A DNA stretch of 37,723 bases from assembly GCA_000531095.1 (NCBI GenBank), contig HG799466.1, forward strand, positions 710,414 to 748,136, read 5' to 3'. This stretch comes from Gemmata massiliana. GTDB taxonomy: Bacteria > Planctomycetota > Planctomycetia > Gemmatales > Gemmataceae. The notes beneath the pieces are model-generated. The model was given only the letters and a program-made list of their open reading frames with translations. It searched no databases and was not told where the DNA came from. Position numbers and translations under genes: made by a program. The first letter of the stretch is position 1. Each line of letters opens with the position of its first letter. Positions 8,759-16,760 of this stretch are shown here, piece by piece.

Positions 8759-10003
8759 TTACGACGACGAATTCATCTTCGCCGGGAGCGTGAACACGAA
8801 GGTCGAACCCGTCCCCACGGTACTCTCGACCGTCACCCGACCGCCGTGGGCTTCGACGAACGTCTTCACGATGGCCAACCCAAGCCCCAAGCCACCCTGT
8901 TTGTTGGGATCGGTCTCGAAGTGGTCGAACACCTTGTCGATCCGATCCGGCGCGATCCCCTCGCCATTGTCGCGGACCGAGCACTCGAACCCGGTGTCCG
9001 CGTCGAGCCGGCGGGCCGAAATCACCACTTCGCCGCAGGGCGTGTACTTGATCGCGTTGGCGATGAGGTTTTGGAACACGCGCCGCAGAAGCTCGGCGTC
9101 CGCGTAGATCACGAGGTCTTCGGGCACCGCGTTGATGAGTTTCGTGCTGTCCGTCCCGGCGACCGGGTGGATGTCGTGGACGAGCGCTTCTACGAGCGGC
9201 CAAAGATCGAACTCGCGCCGCTCCAGTTTGACCCCGACCTCGGTCTGAAGGTTGGTGTTCTCTTCGAGCACCTTGTTCACGAGTGCGCCGAGGTGTTGGA
9301 CGTTTCGGCGGAGCGTTTTGACCATTCGGGCCGAAGATGAATTGGGATCTTCACCGGCGTGCTTCACCTCCAAAACACTCGCGGCAAGTGAGATCGCACT
9401 CAGCGGCGTCCGCAGGTCGTGGGCGACGAACGAGAGGTATTCTTCGCGCCTGCGTTGCACTTCGAGTGCTTTCTGCGTGGCGTAGGTCTTGACCGCCGAG
9501 CCGATGGCCCCGTCGAGTACGCGGTTGACGATGTGGAACGACCGCCCCTGGAGCGGCAGCTTGTTCGCGTCGGCGAGGTCGTGAATACACTCGCGGAGAA
9601 TGTTGTACTCGGCAACGACTTCCACGATGTCGAAGCCGTCCTGGGCGCGCTGGAGCCCGTGGGCCGGTGGGGTGCCCTCGCACACCGCGTCCTGAATTGT
9701 CTCCTCGGACCGCGCCCGGAGCGCGGCGGCTAGTTCCTCGAAAAACGCGGGGATGTGATCGTTGAGCGTCGGCGTATCGAGGTGCCGGGCCGACGGGAGC
9801 TTCCGAACCTGTTCGCGCCAGCGCGCGAGGAGCGTTTCCCGTTCTCGGATGACGAGTGCCGCGAGTTGGTCGAGATTGTTGATCGCCGGTCCCTCACCAG
9901 ATGTCCGAGTGCTTAACCGTAACTGGAGCCGTCCTTGCCTTCGAGCCGCCCCAAGCTGACAAATGATAACATTTCCGGCCCGTGAGCGACTGCGCCTCAC
10001 CAA
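8759..10003 (-). CDS. Orphan histidine kinase with RsbRD-like N-terminal domain
   Basis: A sensor kinase without membrane segments, expected to autophosphorylate on His in the cytoplasm. In the 414-residue version the order is: an N-terminal helical domain (about 45-165, LAALVIRERETLLARWREQV) resembling the RsbRD N-terminal domain seen in stressosome-related regulators; a HisKA box FVAHDLRTPLSAI with His195; then HATPase_c with N box NAIKYTP, G1 DNGEGIAPD and G2 GGLGLGLAIVK. No response regulator gene is adjacent, so its partner is elsewhere. The start is uncertain. The TTG at 10003 is the longest option, but the first 40 residues look non-conserved, and no clear ribosome binding site was found for any start. 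Confidence 0.85.
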   Translation of the reverse strand: MVRRSRSRAGNVIICQLGAARRQGRLQLRLSTRTSGEGPAINNLDQLAALVIRERETLLARWREQVRKLPSARHLDTPTLNDHIPAFFEELAAALRARSEETIQDAVCEGTPPAHGLQRAQDGFDIVEVVAEYNILRECIHDLADANKLPLQGRSFHIVNRVLDGAIGSAVKTYATQKALEVQRRREEYLSFVAHDLRTPLSAISLAASVLEVKHAGEDPNSSSARMVKTLRRNVQHLGALVNKVLEENTNLQTEVGVKLERREFDLWPLVEALVHDIHPVAGTDSTKLINAVPEDLVIYADAELLRRVFQNLIANAIKYTPCGEVVISARRLDADTGFECSVRDNGEGIAPDRIDKVFDHFETDPNKQGGLGLGLAIVKTFVEAHGGRVTVESTVGTGSTFVFTLPAKMNSSS

Positions 10004-10256
10004 AACGGGATGAAAAACGCGACAAATTCTCCAATTTCAAGCGAGTGAAGCGACAAAACGCATTGGAATCGCCCCACCAAACGCTAACAGCGGCTAACAA
10101 TCTGCTACAGGGAAGCATATTTAACGAGCCGCGATCACAAGAAAACGAGAGGCCGTCACCGCGACGCGCGCTTGCGATCAGCTTGTTAAAATGGCTCGCC
10201 CCAATTATACACCAGTACACAAAAGAACACAATCAATTCCGACCACTGCCACAGGG
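10004..10256. other. AT-richer intergenic stretch upstream of the histidine kinase
   Basis: This gap lies between the start of the histidine kinase gene and the 134-bp repeat. It is richer in A/T than its surroundings and should contain the kinase promoter. A plus-strand frame (9982-10263) crosses it but resembles no protein I know. I see nothing else. Confidence 0.4.
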
Positions 10257-10390
10257 CCGTTGAGTTCTCGCGGTTGCGTCACTCCACTCGCTCGTTAACA
10301 CGCGCGGTTCGCCAAGAGACGCAGGCGAACCGCGCGTGTTAACGAGCGGGTGGGTAGCAATACCGGCCCACTTCCACACATTAAACAGCC
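10257..10390. repeat. 134-bp dispersed hairpin repeat, copy 1
   Basis: This element is 128/134 identical to 24019-24152 and has the same ends (CCGTTGAG to AAACAGCC). Inside are two 30-base inverted arms around a 10-base loop; copy 1 has one mismatch in the arms. Each arm contains GTTAAC. It lies between two minus-strand genes, 70 bases after the stop at 10460. No ORF inside is convincing. It behaves like a REP/MITE-type non-autonomous repeat; a conserved RNA structure is an alternative. Confidence 0.8.
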
Positions 10391-10459
10391 TGACCGCTGT
10401 TGCGTGAATTATTACGAACTTGTCGCTCGCGCCGAAAAGCGAAAAGGTAACCTTGAGGC

Positions 10460-11485
10460 TCACTTCCGCGTGCGTTCCGCGGTGATCGCGATGCAGAACG
10501 GCGTCGCGGCGGTGGTTCCTTCCGAAACGTAGTCGACGGACGCAATTTCCACATCGGGGCGCGGGTTCTGCCACGACGTGAGGTACACGCGCAAACCGAC
10601 GCCTTCGCGCGTCGCGGACGGGTTGCGCCCCGTCCAGACGACCGCCCCGCGGTTCGTCGCACGCGAACGGTCCCAGTTCCACACGTCGCGCACGTCCTCC
10701 CCGTACACGACGGGTATCACGCGCTCGCTCTTGTCCGCGAACTGCACGCGGTACTGCCCGATCTCGGTCCCCTCGGGAACGTGGAAGCGGTGAGAAGAGT
10801 CACCGAACGCGCCGAACTCGGTTCCGTGGAAGATGTGCAACTTGTCGAGCTTGAACCCGACGCGAATGCCCTTCGCTTCGGCGGGCAGTTCCGCGTGGTT
10901 GTTGCCGCGGAGCCGGACGTAACTCGGACCGATCTGGAACGGCACACCGCGGAACTCCTGGCGCTTCTGCGGCATGGTCGCGAACGAGTGCCCCTGATCG
11001 CCCGCGACACCCGCGTTCAATCGTTGATTCGCAACCGGCTGAAGGTCGAGGAAGGTCGCGTCCCCCCGAATCGGATCAACATGTGCCCCTGCCGATTGCA
11101 TTTCTTCCGGATAGGACTGCTGCACGTGTGGCGGCTGATTCCGGGCGTGCGACCAGTACGCGATCCCGTGAATCGCCCCGCCAATGCACGACACGGTTAC
11201 CGTCATCACGATCACAAAGCCGATGATGATCCCGGCTTTCGTTCCCCCGCTCAGCGCGCCGAACTGGTCGATCAGTCCCCGGCGGACGGGCACACGCGAA
11301 CTGACCGCGCGCTCGACTTCGGGTACGGCGAACCCCTGCTCGATCAATCGCTGTTTGTACTCCAACTCCTGCTCGGCGATCCGAACCTTCCGCCACTGCA
11401 CCAGCCCGATCGCGGCGAGCGCACCGCCAACGAGCACCACCGCTGTACCGTTCGCGGCCAGGAACGCGGACACTTCGGGGTTCAT
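10460..11485 (-). CDS. Membrane protein with C-terminal beta-rich extracytoplasmic domain
   Basis: A 341-residue protein starting at the ATG at 11485 (MNPEVSAFLAANG); the longer frame to 11548 adds residues without family character. A first membrane helix (GTAVVLVGGALAAIGLV) is followed by a charged helix (EQELEYKQRLIEQGFA). A second helix follows (GIIIGFVIVMTVTVSCIGGA), and then a long C-terminal region of about 220 residues. That region has features I recognise from planctomycete proteins, often attached to sensor or kinase domains: VYGEDVRDVWNWD, AVVWTGRNPSA and LYLTSWQNPRPDVEIASVDYVS-like strands. I cannot assign a function. The 134-bp repeat lies just past its stop. Confidence 0.65.
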   Translation of the reverse strand: MNPEVSAFLAANGTAVVLVGGALAAIGLVQWRKVRIAEQELEYKQRLIEQGFAVPEVERAVSSRVPVRRGLIDQFGALSGGTKAGIIIGFVIVMTVTVSCIGGAIHGIAYWSHARNQPPHVQQSYPEEMQSAGAHVDPIRGDATFLDLQPVANQRLNAGVAGDQGHSFATMPQKRQEFRGVPFQIGPSYVRLRGNNHAELPAEAKGIRVGFKLDKLHIFHGTEFGAFGDSSHRFHVPEGTEIGQYRVQFADKSERVIPVVYGEDVRDVWNWDRSRATNRGAVVWTGRNPSATREGVGLRVYLTSWQNPRPDVEIASVDYVSEGTTAATPFCIAITAERTRK

Positions 11486-11697
11486 GGTCGGCCTCGCTGC
11501 CGGACGTGGAGTACCAGACAGATTAACCGCAGGGAATCGAAGATGCAATTACTGCCGATTCGGGGCGCGGGAGCGCTGCATCACTTAACGTGCGATTCGT
11601 TGTGAATGAGACATAATTAATAAAAATCGCAAGAGGTCTCTTAGTCCCACAAATTGTGCAATAGTAAGTCCACTTTTTACCACGGCGGGGGGGAATC

Positions 11698-12735
11698 GTG
11701 CCGGGTGCTCGGTATTTCAAGGTTTGGGCAGGAGCACTACCCGAGGAATTGGGCCGCTACCCCGCAGACATTGCCGCACCGCTTTTGGCGGCAGCGGGTG
11801 TCCGGCACTACCAAGTTGCCCGGGCAATTGCCCTCCAGGTGGCCGCTGACCACTCGTCCTTCGTGGCTTCGGACGCACAGCTCCAACCACTGTTCGCCCG
11901 GCTTGAAGCCGTCGATCCGGTGAGTGCCCCGTTCTTCGATTTGGCCGGTGAAGCCGACCGACTGTGCCGAGAGGCCGAGGCACGCGCCACCGACGCGACA
12001 CCACGGGTTGGGGTGCCGTCCGACGACGAGTACATGGATGCGCGTCTCAGGCGCTACTTGGCCGAACTAGTCAGTGCCACCCAGGTGGCTCCGGGCGCCG
12101 CCGCGCTGGCCTCGACGCTAGTAGCCCTGCAGAACCTCTACATGAAGATTGAAGAGGAATTCGACTTTCGGCGCCTGCTGCGGTTGCGCGACCGCGTAAT
12201 CGATAATACCGGCACTGTGCGCCCGTGGCCGTGTTACGCGGGGCTGGCGTCGCGGCTCGGCCCCCGGATGACGGCCCCACTCGAGCACGCCCGTGATGGG
12301 GCGTTGCGGCGCTTGGCCCTTGCGTACGCGCGCGTTGCCGCGGGTACCCTCCCGCGGCCCCTGCCCACCCCACTGCGCAAGCTCCTGGGCGCGTGCCGGC
12401 GATACTCCGCGGATACGGCCGACGACGCGCTCCGGGTCCGTGTCCACCACTTCGCCAGCCGGTATTCCGGAGCCCTGTCGGATCGCGTCGAAGCCCGCTC
12501 GCACTACTTACGGAAGAAGTGGTTGAACCCCGACGCGAACGATGATTTCCTACGTATCAAACAACTCGGGTTAGTCTCTTACGTGTTTGAAGTAGCCTCC
12601 AGCGAGGACGTGTTCGATGCACTAGACTGGACTACCCAGCACGTCTCGGACACACTTGAGCAACCGCTGTTGAGCCGGGTTCAACGCCGTTGTGAACGTA
12701 TTCTTCGGCGCGCGATGAATCCCGAAGGGCACTGA
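11698..12735 (+). CDS. Hypothetical helical protein of unknown family
   Basis: A 345-residue soluble protein with no signal peptide, membrane helix or motif that I recognise. It starts at a GTG (PGARYFKVWAGALPEELG) just after a G-rich ribosome binding site and an AT-rich stretch at 11600-11680 that probably holds its promoter. It appears mostly alpha-helical and rich in Arg, Leu and Ala, for example MKIEEEFDFRRLLRLRDRV. TTG, CTA and other less GC-biased codons are more frequent than in neighbouring genes, which fits recent acquisition but does not prove it. It stands alone between minus-strand genes on both sides, with no operon partner. Confidence 0.6.
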   Translation: MPGARYFKVWAGALPEELGRYPADIAAPLLAAAGVRHYQVARAIALQVAADHSSFVASDAQLQPLFARLEAVDPVSAPFFDLAGEADRLCREAEARATDATPRVGVPSDDEYMDARLRRYLAELVSATQVAPGAAALASTLVALQNLYMKIEEEFDFRRLLRLRDRVIDNTGTVRPWPCYAGLASRLGPRMTAPLEHARDGALRRLALAYARVAAGTLPRPLPTPLRKLLGACRRYSADTADDALRVRVHHFASRYSGALSDRVEARSHYLRKKWLNPDANDDFLRIKQLGLVSYVFEVASSEDVFDALDWTTQHVSDTLEQPLLSRVQRRCERILRRAMNPEGH

Positions 12736-12825
12736 CGGGACCGATCTTCCGCCCCCACTTATTTTCCACGATCGTCACTCACTTACGACCATTGAAGAGA
12801 GGCGAAGGTTCGGTTGTTCTCGCTC

Positions 12826-15525
12826 TCACTCCAGGCGCCAGCGCGCGATGCCCTGGAACAGCGTCGTCGGGTTCAGGACGCCCGGGCTAACGGGCGTTTC
12901 GGAGTCGTCGGTGTAGACCTTCACGCTCTCGTGGAACAGCATGTGCCGGTCGATTTGCCAGAGCGGGACGAATGGCACGCACTCGTTGAACTGCTTGTGA
13001 ACCTCGATCGTCTTCGAGGCGAGGGAGTTGAACTCCCGGTAGGCTCGCAGTTCGTTCAGGAGTTGCCCCAGGCGCGTGTCTTCGGCATCGGCGCCGGTGT
13101 TCTTCGTTTGGAACCCGGTCCAGTTGCGCCCGCCGCGGTCTCCGGCGGCCGGGTCGAGCATCGCACCCAGCGCGAACGGGTACCAGTCGTCGGGGTAATC
13201 GAACGGCACGTAAGCCATGTCGAAACGGTGCTCGTCCTCGACGCGGAGCATCAGTTCGCGGAACGCCTGCGGTACGAGTTTGATCGTGAGTTTCCGACCG
13301 GTGGAGTCCTTGAACAGCGACTCGACCTGCTCCTTGATCTTCGTACACGCGACCACCGCTTGCGGGTCGTCACTGGAGTAAATCAACTCGAGTTCGGACT
13401 TCGCCCCCGCGTCGAAGAGGTAGTTCCGGAAGCGCGTGAGCGCGAGGTCGCGGTTCAGGAGCTGCGCCACCTGACCGTTCGATCCCTTCGGGTTGGCCCA
13501 GCACCGCGGCGGGAACGGCCCGTTCATCGCCCGGTGGAACTCGGCCTTCCCGGACCGGTACACGTCGTTGAGGATCGCTTCGCGGTCGATCGCGAGCATC
13601 AGCCCCTGGCGCAGCAGTTTGCTCTGGAGCGCCGGGCGCCGGTGGTTCAGCGCCAGCATGTGAACGCGGCGGTTGTTGATCGCGGTGTAGTCCCTCACCG
13701 TCTTACCGAGAGCGGCCCGGTACTTCTCGACGTCGGCCGTGGGCACGTCCGTGAGAACGTGCAACCCGCCCTGGTTAAACGTCTCGACCACGTTGTGGAC
13801 CTTCGCGATTTCGAGCAGCCGCACCTCTTTGATGAACGGCTGGTTGGCCCGGTCCCGCCAGCGCCCGTAGAGCGGGTTATCGACGAACACCATCTCGCGC
13901 GGGGTGTTCCCGTCGGGCCGCGGGTTCGCGTACAACTTGAACGGCCCGGTACCGAGCGGCTGTTCGGCGAACCCGTGGTCGTCGAGGGCCATCTTCTTGG
14001 ACTCCATCCAGCGCGCGGGGAGCAGCTTGAACGTGAGCGCCGCGCGCGGGTCCGGGTGCCCCTGTTTGAAGGCCACGCGCACCGTCGCGTTGTCGCGCGG
14101 CGTGGGCAGGTCGTCCAACCACGGCAGCGCGTACGCGCTCCACGAATCGGGGCGCGAGGCGAGTAACTTCATCGTCCCGACGACGTCGTGCGACTCGAGC
14201 CCGTAGCGCCCGGTGGCGCCGGCGTCGAACGTCCGCAGGGAGAACTCGCGGGCGCCCGGCACCACGGCCGGCATCCCGATCGCGCCGGCGGGCCGGTACC
14301 GCGCGCCCCCGCCGTCGTCGGGCACTTCCGCGAGCAGCCCCTCGAACATCAGCTCGACCGCCTGTTTCTCGCTGTCCAATCGGGCGGTGCTCGGCGACAT
14401 CAGTTCCGGGTACTGGCGCACGCCGACGTAGAGCGTCTGGTAGCCGGTCTTCAGCTCGCGCTGGAGGTCGCGCGCGCCGGGGAGCGTGGGGTCGAGGGCG
14501 ACGGCCCGCGTCAGCGCGTCGCGCGCGCCGGTGGTGTCGTTGGCCGCCTTCCGCTCCTTCGCGCGGGCGAAGGCCTGTTCCGCCCGGCGCGTCAACTCGG
14601 TACGGATCGCGCGCACCGCGTCGCCGCCCGCACCGGGAAAACTGACCTCGAACTCGTCGAGCAGTTCCCGGGCCTTCACGTGGTCGAAGTGCTTCTCGGA
14701 CGTCAACAGGCGCTTGGATTCCAGCACCCGGGCCGTGGCCACCTCGGTCGCCACCTCCGCGTCCTTCGGGTACGTGAGGATGAGCCGGCTGCCGTACTCG
14801 CGCACCCGGAGCCACTCGCCCGCGGCGACGGCGCTCTTGAGTTGGAGCAGGCGCACCTCGCGCGCGCGCTCCACGAGGGGCTTGCGCACCTCGTCCCACC
14901 CCCGGCCCCGGCGGATATTGTGCTCGCGCGCGAAGTCGTGGAACCGGAGCGCCGCGCTCAGCAATCGCTCCGCCGCGCCGACTTGCTCGAAGGCGGTCCA
15001 CCCCTGCGGCCCGTTCGTGGCCCCGAGCGGCTTGGCCGCGAGCGCCTGGTTCGCTTCCGCCAGAACGATTTCCTCGAAGTAATCGATCCGCTTCATCTCG
15101 ACCGTGTTGACCGCTTGGGGCGCGGTGAAATTCCCCTCACGATCGAGTTCCTGGATGCCGAATTGAGCCGGAAAGCGCTCCCCGCGTGCGATCGGGATCG
15201 GCTTGATCCGCGTAACCGCCTTCGTGGTGAGCCGGTCGAACGGGACGACGTGCTTGAGCAGGAGTTCCTTTACCGCGGGGTTGGTGGACTCCTCGGCCCC
15301 GCGCGCGAGTTCGTCCAGGCGCGCGTCGGGAGTCGCGCCGGCTCCGCCCGCCGGCTTCGCGACGGGATCGTCTTCGACCTTGATGCGCTTTTTCACCCCG
15401 GCCTTGGGGTCTTCCTCTTCGACCGGCGGTTGTGCCAGGACACCTAGTGCGAAGGCCGTGAGCAAGCCAACGAGGGCCGCGGAAACGCGGTGCCAGGAAC
15501 GGCAGGGGCGCGCGGGATCTGACAT
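12826..15525 (-). CDS. Large exported solute-binding protein (SBP_bac_5) with N-terminal helical/TPR-like region
   Basis: An 899-residue protein from the ATG at 15525, which has GAGG eight bases upstream; an ATG at 15546 is less likely. It has a signal peptide (SWHRVSAALVGLLTAFALGVLAQ), then a Lys/Asp-rich stretch, and about 300 mostly helical residues resembling TPR-type repeats (KERKAANDTTGARDALTRAV, ALDPTLPGARDLQRELK). The C-terminal half is a family 5 extracellular solute-binding domain: TVRVAFKQGHPDPRAALTF, FAEQPLGTGPFKLYANPRP, LLRQGLMLAIDREAILNDVY and DMAYVPFDYPDDWYPFALGA. Such domains usually bind peptides or similar ligands for ABC transporters. No permease or ATPase gene is near. The fusion and great length suggest a planctomycete-specific role, possibly as a receptor. 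The ligand is unknown. Confidence 0.8.
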   Translation of the reverse strand: MSDPARPCRSWHRVSAALVGLLTAFALGVLAQPPVEEEDPKAGVKKRIKVEDDPVAKPAGGAGATPDARLDELARGAEESTNPAVKELLLKHVVPFDRLTTKAVTRIKPIPIARGERFPAQFGIQELDREGNFTAPQAVNTVEMKRIDYFEEIVLAEANQALAAKPLGATNGPQGWTAFEQVGAAERLLSAALRFHDFAREHNIRRGRGWDEVRKPLVERAREVRLLQLKSAVAAGEWLRVREYGSRLILTYPKDAEVATEVATARVLESKRLLTSEKHFDHVKARELLDEFEVSFPGAGGDAVRAIRTELTRRAEQAFARAKERKAANDTTGARDALTRAVALDPTLPGARDLQRELKTGYQTLYVGVRQYPELMSPSTARLDSEKQAVELMFEGLLAEVPDDGGGARYRPAGAIGMPAVVPGAREFSLRTFDAGATGRYGLESHDVVGTMKLLASRPDSWSAYALPWLDDLPTPRDNATVRVAFKQGHPDPRAALTFKLLPARWMESKKMALDDHGFAEQPLGTGPFKLYANPRPDGNTPREMVFVDNPLYGRWRDRANQPFIKEVRLLEIAKVHNVVETFNQGGLHVLTDVPTADVEKYRAALGKTVRDYTAINNRRVHMLALNHRRPALQSKLLRQGLMLAIDREAILNDVYRSGKAEFHRAMNGPFPPRCWANPKGSNGQVAQLLNRDLALTRFRNYLFDAGAKSELELIYSSDDPQAVVACTKIKEQVESLFKDSTGRKLTIKLVPQAFRELMLRVEDEHRFDMAYVPFDYPDDWYPFALGAMLDPAAGDRGGRNWTGFQTKNTGADAEDTRLGQLLNELRAYREFNSLASKTIEVHKQFNECVPFVPLWQIDRHMLFHESVKVYTDDSETPVSPGVLNPTTLFQGIARWRLE

Positions 15526-15680
15526 CGAGTGCCTCGAATATGGCACGGAACTCTATTTGTGCCGATGTGTTGATGATAACACGCCGGCGCGGAGAAGCGG
15601 CGCGAACCTCGCGGAGAACGCGATTCCGGCCCCGGCCGCTTGACCCACAGAATCTCTTAACGTTCAATACCAAGCGCCGT

Positions 15681-15724
15681 TGGGCACCCGCTCGCGTTCT
15701 AAGATGAGAGACAGCGGGTGCCCA
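15681..15724. promoter_or_regulatory. 12-bp perfect inverted repeat in leader of small secreted protein
   Basis: Arms at 15681-15692 and 15713-15724 (TGGGCACCCGCT and its exact complement) enclose 20 bases. The repeat ends eight bases before the CAGGAG ribosome binding site (15732-15737) of the gene at 15746, and lies in the gap between divergent genes. It could be an mRNA leader hairpin, an operator, or the end of the transcript; sequence alone does not decide. Confidence 0.45.
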
Positions 15725-15745
15725 TCGCTCTCCAGGAGTCCGTCG

Positions 15746-16066
15746 ATGCGGAAACTATTACTCTCACTCGTCTTCCTATTCAGCATGACCGGCCTGGTTA
15801 CGGCCGTCGAAGTGACGCTCGTAAAATTCGATAAAGACAAGAAAGAAGTTCGGGTGAAAGAAGGCGACGCCGAGAAGACCTACAAAATCACCGATAAAAC
15901 CAAGTTCACCGGCGTCGACAAAAGTGGCGACGCGAAGGAAATGAGCTACGAAGACGCCCTGAAGGGTTTGGGGAACGCCAAAGCCGAGGGCAAGCTGAAG
16001 TTCGATGTCACGGTGAAAGAAGGGGCGATCGTCGAAGCGAAGATGAAAGCGCGCAAGAAGAACTGA
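15746..16066 (+). CDS. Small secreted Lys-rich protein
   Basis: A 106-residue protein with a clear signal peptide (MRKLLLSLVFLFSMTGLVTA, cleavage after TA). The mature part is short, strongly charged and beta-like: VEVTLVKFDKDKKEVRVKEG, followed by EKTYKITDKTKFTG and KAEGKLKFDVTVKEGAIVEA. The ATG at 15746 has CAGGAG at a good distance; longer frames upstream lack the signal. Similar small periplasmic proteins are frequent in planctomycetes and have no assigned role. It is divergent from the solute-binding protein gene and separated from it by about 220 bases. Confidence 0.75.
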   Translation: MRKLLLSLVFLFSMTGLVTAVEVTLVKFDKDKKEVRVKEGDAEKTYKITDKTKFTGVDKSGDAKEMSYEDALKGLGNAKAEGKLKFDVTVKEGAIVEAKMKARKKN

Positions 16067-16086
16067 TCCCCTCCGCGACACGCGGT

Positions 16087-16149
16087 ACAAGTCGTAAGGT
16101 CGCGAGTCATAAGGTCAAAGACCTCGTGACTCGCGACCTTACGACTTGT
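16087..16149. repeat. 30-bp-arm hairpin upstream of the zinc protein gene
   Basis: Arms at 16087-16116 and 16120-16149 match at 28 of 30 positions around a three-base loop. Each arm itself contains two related units of the form AAGTCGTAAGGTC. The same unit appears in the hairpin at 16657-16739 on the other side of the following gene. It lies just after the stop of the secreted protein and could end that transcript; no T-run follows. Confidence 0.75.
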
Positions 16150-16205
16150 GACTTTTGGGTGATGGCGTAAGATGACGTAATACGATCATCCAAGCGAGGC
16201 CCGTC

Positions 16206-16643
16206 ATGGCGAAGGACAAGAAGGAGAAGACGGAGAAGTCACAGATCGTCGCCTTCAAAGTCGATGACGATTTGGCCAACTTCCTCGACAAGCTCCCGAA
16301 CAAGAGCGAGTTCATCCGCCGGGCGATCCTGGCGCAGTTCAACATGACGTGCCCGCTCTGTACCGGTTCCGGGGTGGTCCCCGCGGGGCTGCACACGCAC
16401 TTCGAGCACGTGATCGAGCACCACTCGTCGCGCCCGTGCGACAAGTGCAAAACGCCGGTGACGTTCCCGCTCTCGGCCGAAGGGGTCGTTCCCGCGGACA
16501 AGGGCCGCCTCGAACAGTTCCTCAAGGGCGGCCCGCTCTACTGCACGAAGTGTTACCCGTCGATCCCGCCCTGCGACGATTGTGGCTGGCACGTCATGAT
16601 GGAGAAGGTCGCCGAGCACTTTAAGAAAGTACACTCCCACTGA
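16206..16643 (+). CDS. Putative ribbon-helix-helix DNA-binding protein with multiple zinc motifs
   Basis: A 145-residue cytoplasmic protein. Residues about 12-45 (QIVAFKVDDDLANFLDKL then PNKSEFIRRAILAQF) look like a ribbon-helix-helix (CopG/MetJ-like) domain that would dimerise and bind DNA. Then come metal-binding motifs: C49/C52 with H65, H68, H72 and H73; C78/C81 and C113/C116, which could form a zinc ribbon; and C123/C126 with H138 and H143, spaced like a C2H2 finger. The start has GAGG eight bases upstream. The gene is bordered by two related hairpins (16087-16149 and 16657-16739). I infer a metal-dependent regulator, but neither DNA binding nor metal binding has been shown here, and I do not recognise a named family. 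Confidence 0.65.
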   Translation: MAKDKKEKTEKSQIVAFKVDDDLANFLDKLPNKSEFIRRAILAQFNMTCPLCTGSGVVPAGLHTHFEHVIEHHSSRPCDKCKTPVTFPLSAEGVVPADKGRLEQFLKGGPLYCTKCYPSIPPCDDCGWHVMMEKVAEHFKKVHSH

Positions 16644-16656
16644 CCGGAATTGTCGG

Positions 16657-16739
16657 AAAGTTGTAAGGTCACAAGTCGTAAAATCGAAGACCCACATGGT
16701 TGAGGTCTTTGACTTTACGACTTGTGACCTTACGACTTT
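16657..16739. repeat. 36-bp-arm hairpin downstream of the zinc protein gene
   Basis: Arms at 16657-16692 and 16704-16739 match at 33 of 36 positions around an 11-base loop. They carry the same GTAAGGTC and ACAAGTCGTAA units as the hairpin at 16087-16149. The hairpin lies between convergent genes ending at 16643 and 16761 and may stop both transcripts. Confidence 0.75.
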
Positions 16740-16760
16740 TGACGGCGTCGCATGCGACGC

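Noticed and set aside
9982..10263. 93-codon plus-strand frame upstream of the histidine kinase
   Set aside because: No ribosome binding site, no recognisable sequence, and it runs into the 134-bp repeat.
12814..15447. Two long plus-strand frames opposite the solute-binding protein gene
   Set aside because: They are Arg/Val/Glu/Leu-rich translations antisense to a gene with clear domains and show no family motifs; long antisense frames are expected at this GC content.
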